A DNA stretch of 64,000 nucleotides, taken from Bacteroidales bacterium (GTDB lineage Bacteria > Bacteroidota > Bacteroidia > Bacteroidales > UBA4181). The position numbers were made by a program, and so were the translations under genes. The DNA is taken from NCBI GenBank assembly GCA_017523725.1, contig JAFWVY010000050.1, positions 1 to 64,000 on the forward strand, in the 5' to 3' direction. Shown here one piece after another: positions 61,781 through 64,000 of this stretch; positions within the stretch are counted from its first letter, which is position 1; every line of letters begins with the position of its first letter. Under the pieces are notes generated by a model. The model had not been told where the DNA came from, did not search any database, and saw only the letters and a program-made list of their open reading frames with translations.

Positions 61781-64000
61781 ATGTCCTACCAATTCCCGAC
61801 TTCACTTCGCCGGATACTGCTTCCGGCATGGATTCTCGCCGGCACGTTGCTGCTCACGCAGTGCAACACCGGTGTGCAGCGGCAAGACGACCTGTTCACC
61901 AGAAAGATCTCACTTGCGCCAGAGCAGGTGCATCCGCTGGTCGCAGCCTATACGGGAGGCACCGTATCCGCCGGCACCGATATCCGGCTTCAGCTGACAG
62001 ACGACCCGATCAGGCTGCAGGCCGCCCCGGGCAAGCCGGTTGATGTGCCGGTGTTCAGCCTGAAACCCGAAGTGACGGGAAAGACCTTCTGGCAGGACCG
62101 GCGCACGCTGGTTTTCAAGCCGGACGCTCCGCTGCAACACGGCACGCTCTACGAAGTGACCGTGGACATGGAGAAGGTGGCCGACACCCGCGGCATGCCA
62201 GCGTTTTTCAATTACAAGATCCTGACCCTGCCGCTGACCATCACGGTGGACCGTACATCCTGGACCACCTCCGCCGCAACGCGCGGCACCTACGCGCTCA
62301 CCCGGACCGTCCTGACCTCGGACCGGGCAGACAACACACAGATTGAGCAATGTCTGAACGCCGCACTGGACGGGAAACAGGCGGCAGCGGTCTGGACACA
62401 CGACGAGACGGGCACCCGCCATACCGTCCGGTTCGAGAATGTCCGGCCGGAGAGCCGGCTGGAACTCGATTGGAACGGACGGCCGCTGGGAATCGCCTTC
62501 AAGCGTGAAGAGAAGCTGCAGGCGCCTTCCGACGGACGTTGGGAAGTGGTCGATGTATCGCTCCGTTACAGCCCGGAATTCTGCATCGCAGTAACCTGCT
62601 CGGCCCCGCTGGCGAAAGACCAGCGCGTCACAGACTACATCACCCTGGCCTCGGGTCTGGGCATGCGGTCGGACGTGGACGGCAACACGGCACTGCTTTA
62701 TCCCTACGAACGCATCGAAGGCGATTTGCTGCTGACCGTGCACGCCGGACTGGGTGACGACCAGGGACGGCGTCTGGCGGCCACGACCGATTACACACTT
62801 CACGCAGACGCCGTCACCCCGCAGGTCCAGTTTCTCCAGAGCGGGTTCATCGTGCCGGACAGCGGCCGTATCATACTGCCGGTCAGGAGTGTTAATTTTA
62901 CAGGCATTGATGTAAGAATCAGCAAGATAGATCCGCGCAACCTGACCTGGTTCCTGCAGCAGAACGACCTGGACGACAATTATGGTCTGTTCCGCGTACA
63001 GGAAGTGCTGGGGGAGACGCACATCACTCTCGGGCAGGAAGACGACAAGACACTGCGCGAATGGCACACCTATGCACTTGACCTCACCGACCTGATCCGG
63101 AAGGAACCGGGGTCGCTCTACCGGATATACATGCATGGTACGCAGCCCCTTGGCGAGGACCCGGAATGGTACGATGTCGACTATCTCTACGGTCCCTACG
63201 CATCCCGGAATGAACGCATCCGCAATCTGATGGTGTCGGATATGGGACTCGTGGTCAAAGGGGACGAAAACGGCCGCTACCAGATTACCGTTTCCGACTT
63301 GCAGACCGCCGACCCCATGTCCGGCGTCGCAGTGACCTTCTGCAACGCCCTTGGTCGCTCGCTGGCCGAAGGGACCACTTCCAGGGATGGCACCTGGTCC
63401 GCCACGCTGTCCGAGACCCCGGCCATCGTCGTGGCACGCCGGCAGCAGCAGTTCGGTTTTTTGCAGCTCGGCCATGCGCAGAGTTTGCCGCTGAGCAGTT
63501 TCGATGCAGCCGGTGCCGCCGTCAATGACGGGCTGAACGGCATGATTTATGGAGAACGCGGAGTCTGGCGGCCGGGCGACTCCCTCTACCTCACCTTCGC
63601 CATGATGGACAAGACGGGCAGCCTGCCGGCGGCCCACCCCGTACGCATGGAGCTCATCAATCCGATGGGTCAGGTCGTCGGCCGTCAGATCAAGACCCGT
63701 GGCGAAAACGGTCTGTATGGCTTCCGCTGGGCCACCAGCCCCCAGTCGCCGACCGGCCGGTGGAAAGCCCAGGTCACCGTCGGCGGAAAAACATTCCTGA
63801 AGAGCCTGCCGATTGAAACGATCAAGGCCAACCGGGTCCGCATTGAATTCACACCCGACCGCGACATCCTGACTTCGCCGGTACAGGGACGGCTGTCGGC
63901 CGCCTATCTGACGGGCATGCCGGCCGCCGGCATGGAAGCCTCTGTAGATCTGAAACTGACCGCAGTCAAAACCATCTTCGACGGATTCAGCCAATATACC
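61781..64000 (+). CDS. Bacterial alpha-2-macroglobulin lipoprotein (partial, runs off the right edge)
   Basis: The frame is open for 740 codons from ATG 61781 to the window end. The opening MSYQFPTSLRRILLPAWILA leads to a lipobox-like TLLLTQC (Cys28; Gln at -1 is unusual). Macroglobulin MG-type domains follow; the hallmark of the bacterial family, ERGVWRPGDSLYLTF, is near residue 590. The thioester region, if present, lies outside. These envelope proteins trap proteases and pair functionally with PBP1C, which here is divergently transcribed from a shared 83-base region. Confidence 0.9.
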   Translation, partial: MSYQFPTSLRRILLPAWILAGTLLLTQCNTGVQRQDDLFTRKISLAPEQVHPLVAAYTGGTVSAGTDIRLQLTDDPIRLQAAPGKPVDVPVFSLKPEVTGKTFWQDRRTLVFKPDAPLQHGTLYEVTVDMEKVADTRGMPAFFNYKILTLPLTITVDRTSWTTSAATRGTYALTRTVLTSDRADNTQIEQCLNAALDGKQAAAVWTHDETGTRHTVRFENVRPESRLELDWNGRPLGIAFKREEKLQAPSDGRWEVVDVSLRYSPEFCIAVTCSAPLAKDQRVTDYITLASGLGMRSDVDGNTALLYPYERIEGDLLLTVHAGLGDDQGRRLAATTDYTLHADAVTPQVQFLQSGFIVPDSGRIILPVRSVNFTGIDVRISKIDPRNLTWFLQQNDLDDNYGLFRVQEVLGETHITLGQEDDKTLREWHTYALDLTDLIRKEPGSLYRIYMHGTQPLGEDPEWYDVDYLYGPYASRNERIRNLMVSDMGLVVKGDENGRYQITVSDLQTADPMSGVAVTFCNALGRSLAEGTTSRDGTWSATLSETPAIVVARRQQQFGFLQLGHAQSLPLSSFDAAGAAVNDGLNGMIYGERGVWRPGDSLYLTFAMMDKTGSLPAAHPVRMELINPMGQVVGRQIKTRGENGLYGFRWATSPQSPTGRWKAQVTVGGKTFLKSLPIETIKANRVRIEFTPDRDILTSPVQGRLSAAYLTGMPAAGMEASVDLKLTAVKTIFDGFSQYT

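Noticed and set aside
61910-63994. 694-codon open frame on the reverse strand opposite the macroglobulin gene
   Set aside because: The forward frame has a lipoprotein signal and macroglobulin motifs; the reverse frame has no recognisable domain and composition expected of an antisense shadow in GC-rich DNA.
1-64000. CRISPR array, insertion sequence, integrase or phage genes
   Set aside because: No regularly spaced direct repeats, transposase motifs, terminal inverted repeats with target duplications, or phage genes were seen.

Overview
The window is chromosomal DNA from a Bacteroidota bacterium, almost certainly of the order Bacteroidales. The evidence is the gene content: fused SecDF, TamL-type Omp85 lipoprotein, DUF3109, DUF4831, DUF349 and DUF4476 proteins, the type IX secretion sortase PorU with PorV, and T9SS C-terminal sorting domains on cargo. 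The promoters agree: many operons have a TAnnTTTG -7 box, several with TTTG 19-21 bases upstream, instead of -10/-35 boxes. Base composition looks GC-rich (by eye, not computed). Genus cannot be told from the sequence. I see no rRNA, tRNA, CRISPR array, insertion sequence or phage; this is mostly core chromosome with a few accessory loci.

Layout. 1-1.5 kb: tandem paralogous secreted proteins of unknown function, with the 5' end of a third copy cut by the left edge. 1.6-4.4 kb: rarA, kdsA and a small membrane protein. 4.4-7.3 kb: a family 3 glycoside hydrolase and a degenerate response regulator. 7.3-9.9 kb: a 477-base gene-free stretch with divergent promoter boxes and a terminator-like hairpin inside the htpG leader, then htpG. 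10-21 kb: rho with a long disordered region, then two very large T9SS cargo proteins (a PL11 rhamnogalacturonan lyase carrying autotransporter-type repeats, and a multi-Ig-like protein). 21-24 kb: pnp, interrupted by one in-frame TAA, and rpsO, separated by a strongly structured intergenic region. 24-33 kb: PHP hydrolase, lolD, tatA, secDF, a lipid A acyltransferase, nnrD and DUF4831. 33-44 kb: PpiD-like foldase, DUF3109, a sugar nucleotidyltransferase, metA, a YggS-type PLP protein, yidC, DUF349 and an NSS transporter. 44-50 kb: maf, kdsC, tamL, an rRNA/tRNA 2'-O-methyltransferase and murF. 50-56 kb: porU-porV-ispF-miaA. 56-64 kb: cinA, a PorT-like barrel protein, yebC, DUF4476, pbpC, and a divergent alpha-2-macroglobulin lipoprotein running off the right edge.

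How the genes work together. Most concern the cell envelope. SecDF, YidC, TatA, LolD and PpiD handle export, insertion, lipoprotein release and folding; TamL acts on outer-membrane assembly; KdsA, KdsC and the acyltransferase build LPS; MurF and PBP1C build peptidoglycan; PorU and PorV process and anchor T9SS cargo such as the two giant proteins at 12-21 kb. The GH3 enzyme and the PL11 lyase point to plant or host glycan use.

The points most worth a second look are the nonsense codon in pnp beside its structured leader, the autotransporter-like repeats on a T9SS-exported pectin lyase, the htpG leader terminator, the receiver domain without its phospho-acceptor aspartate, and the tandem secreted paralogs.
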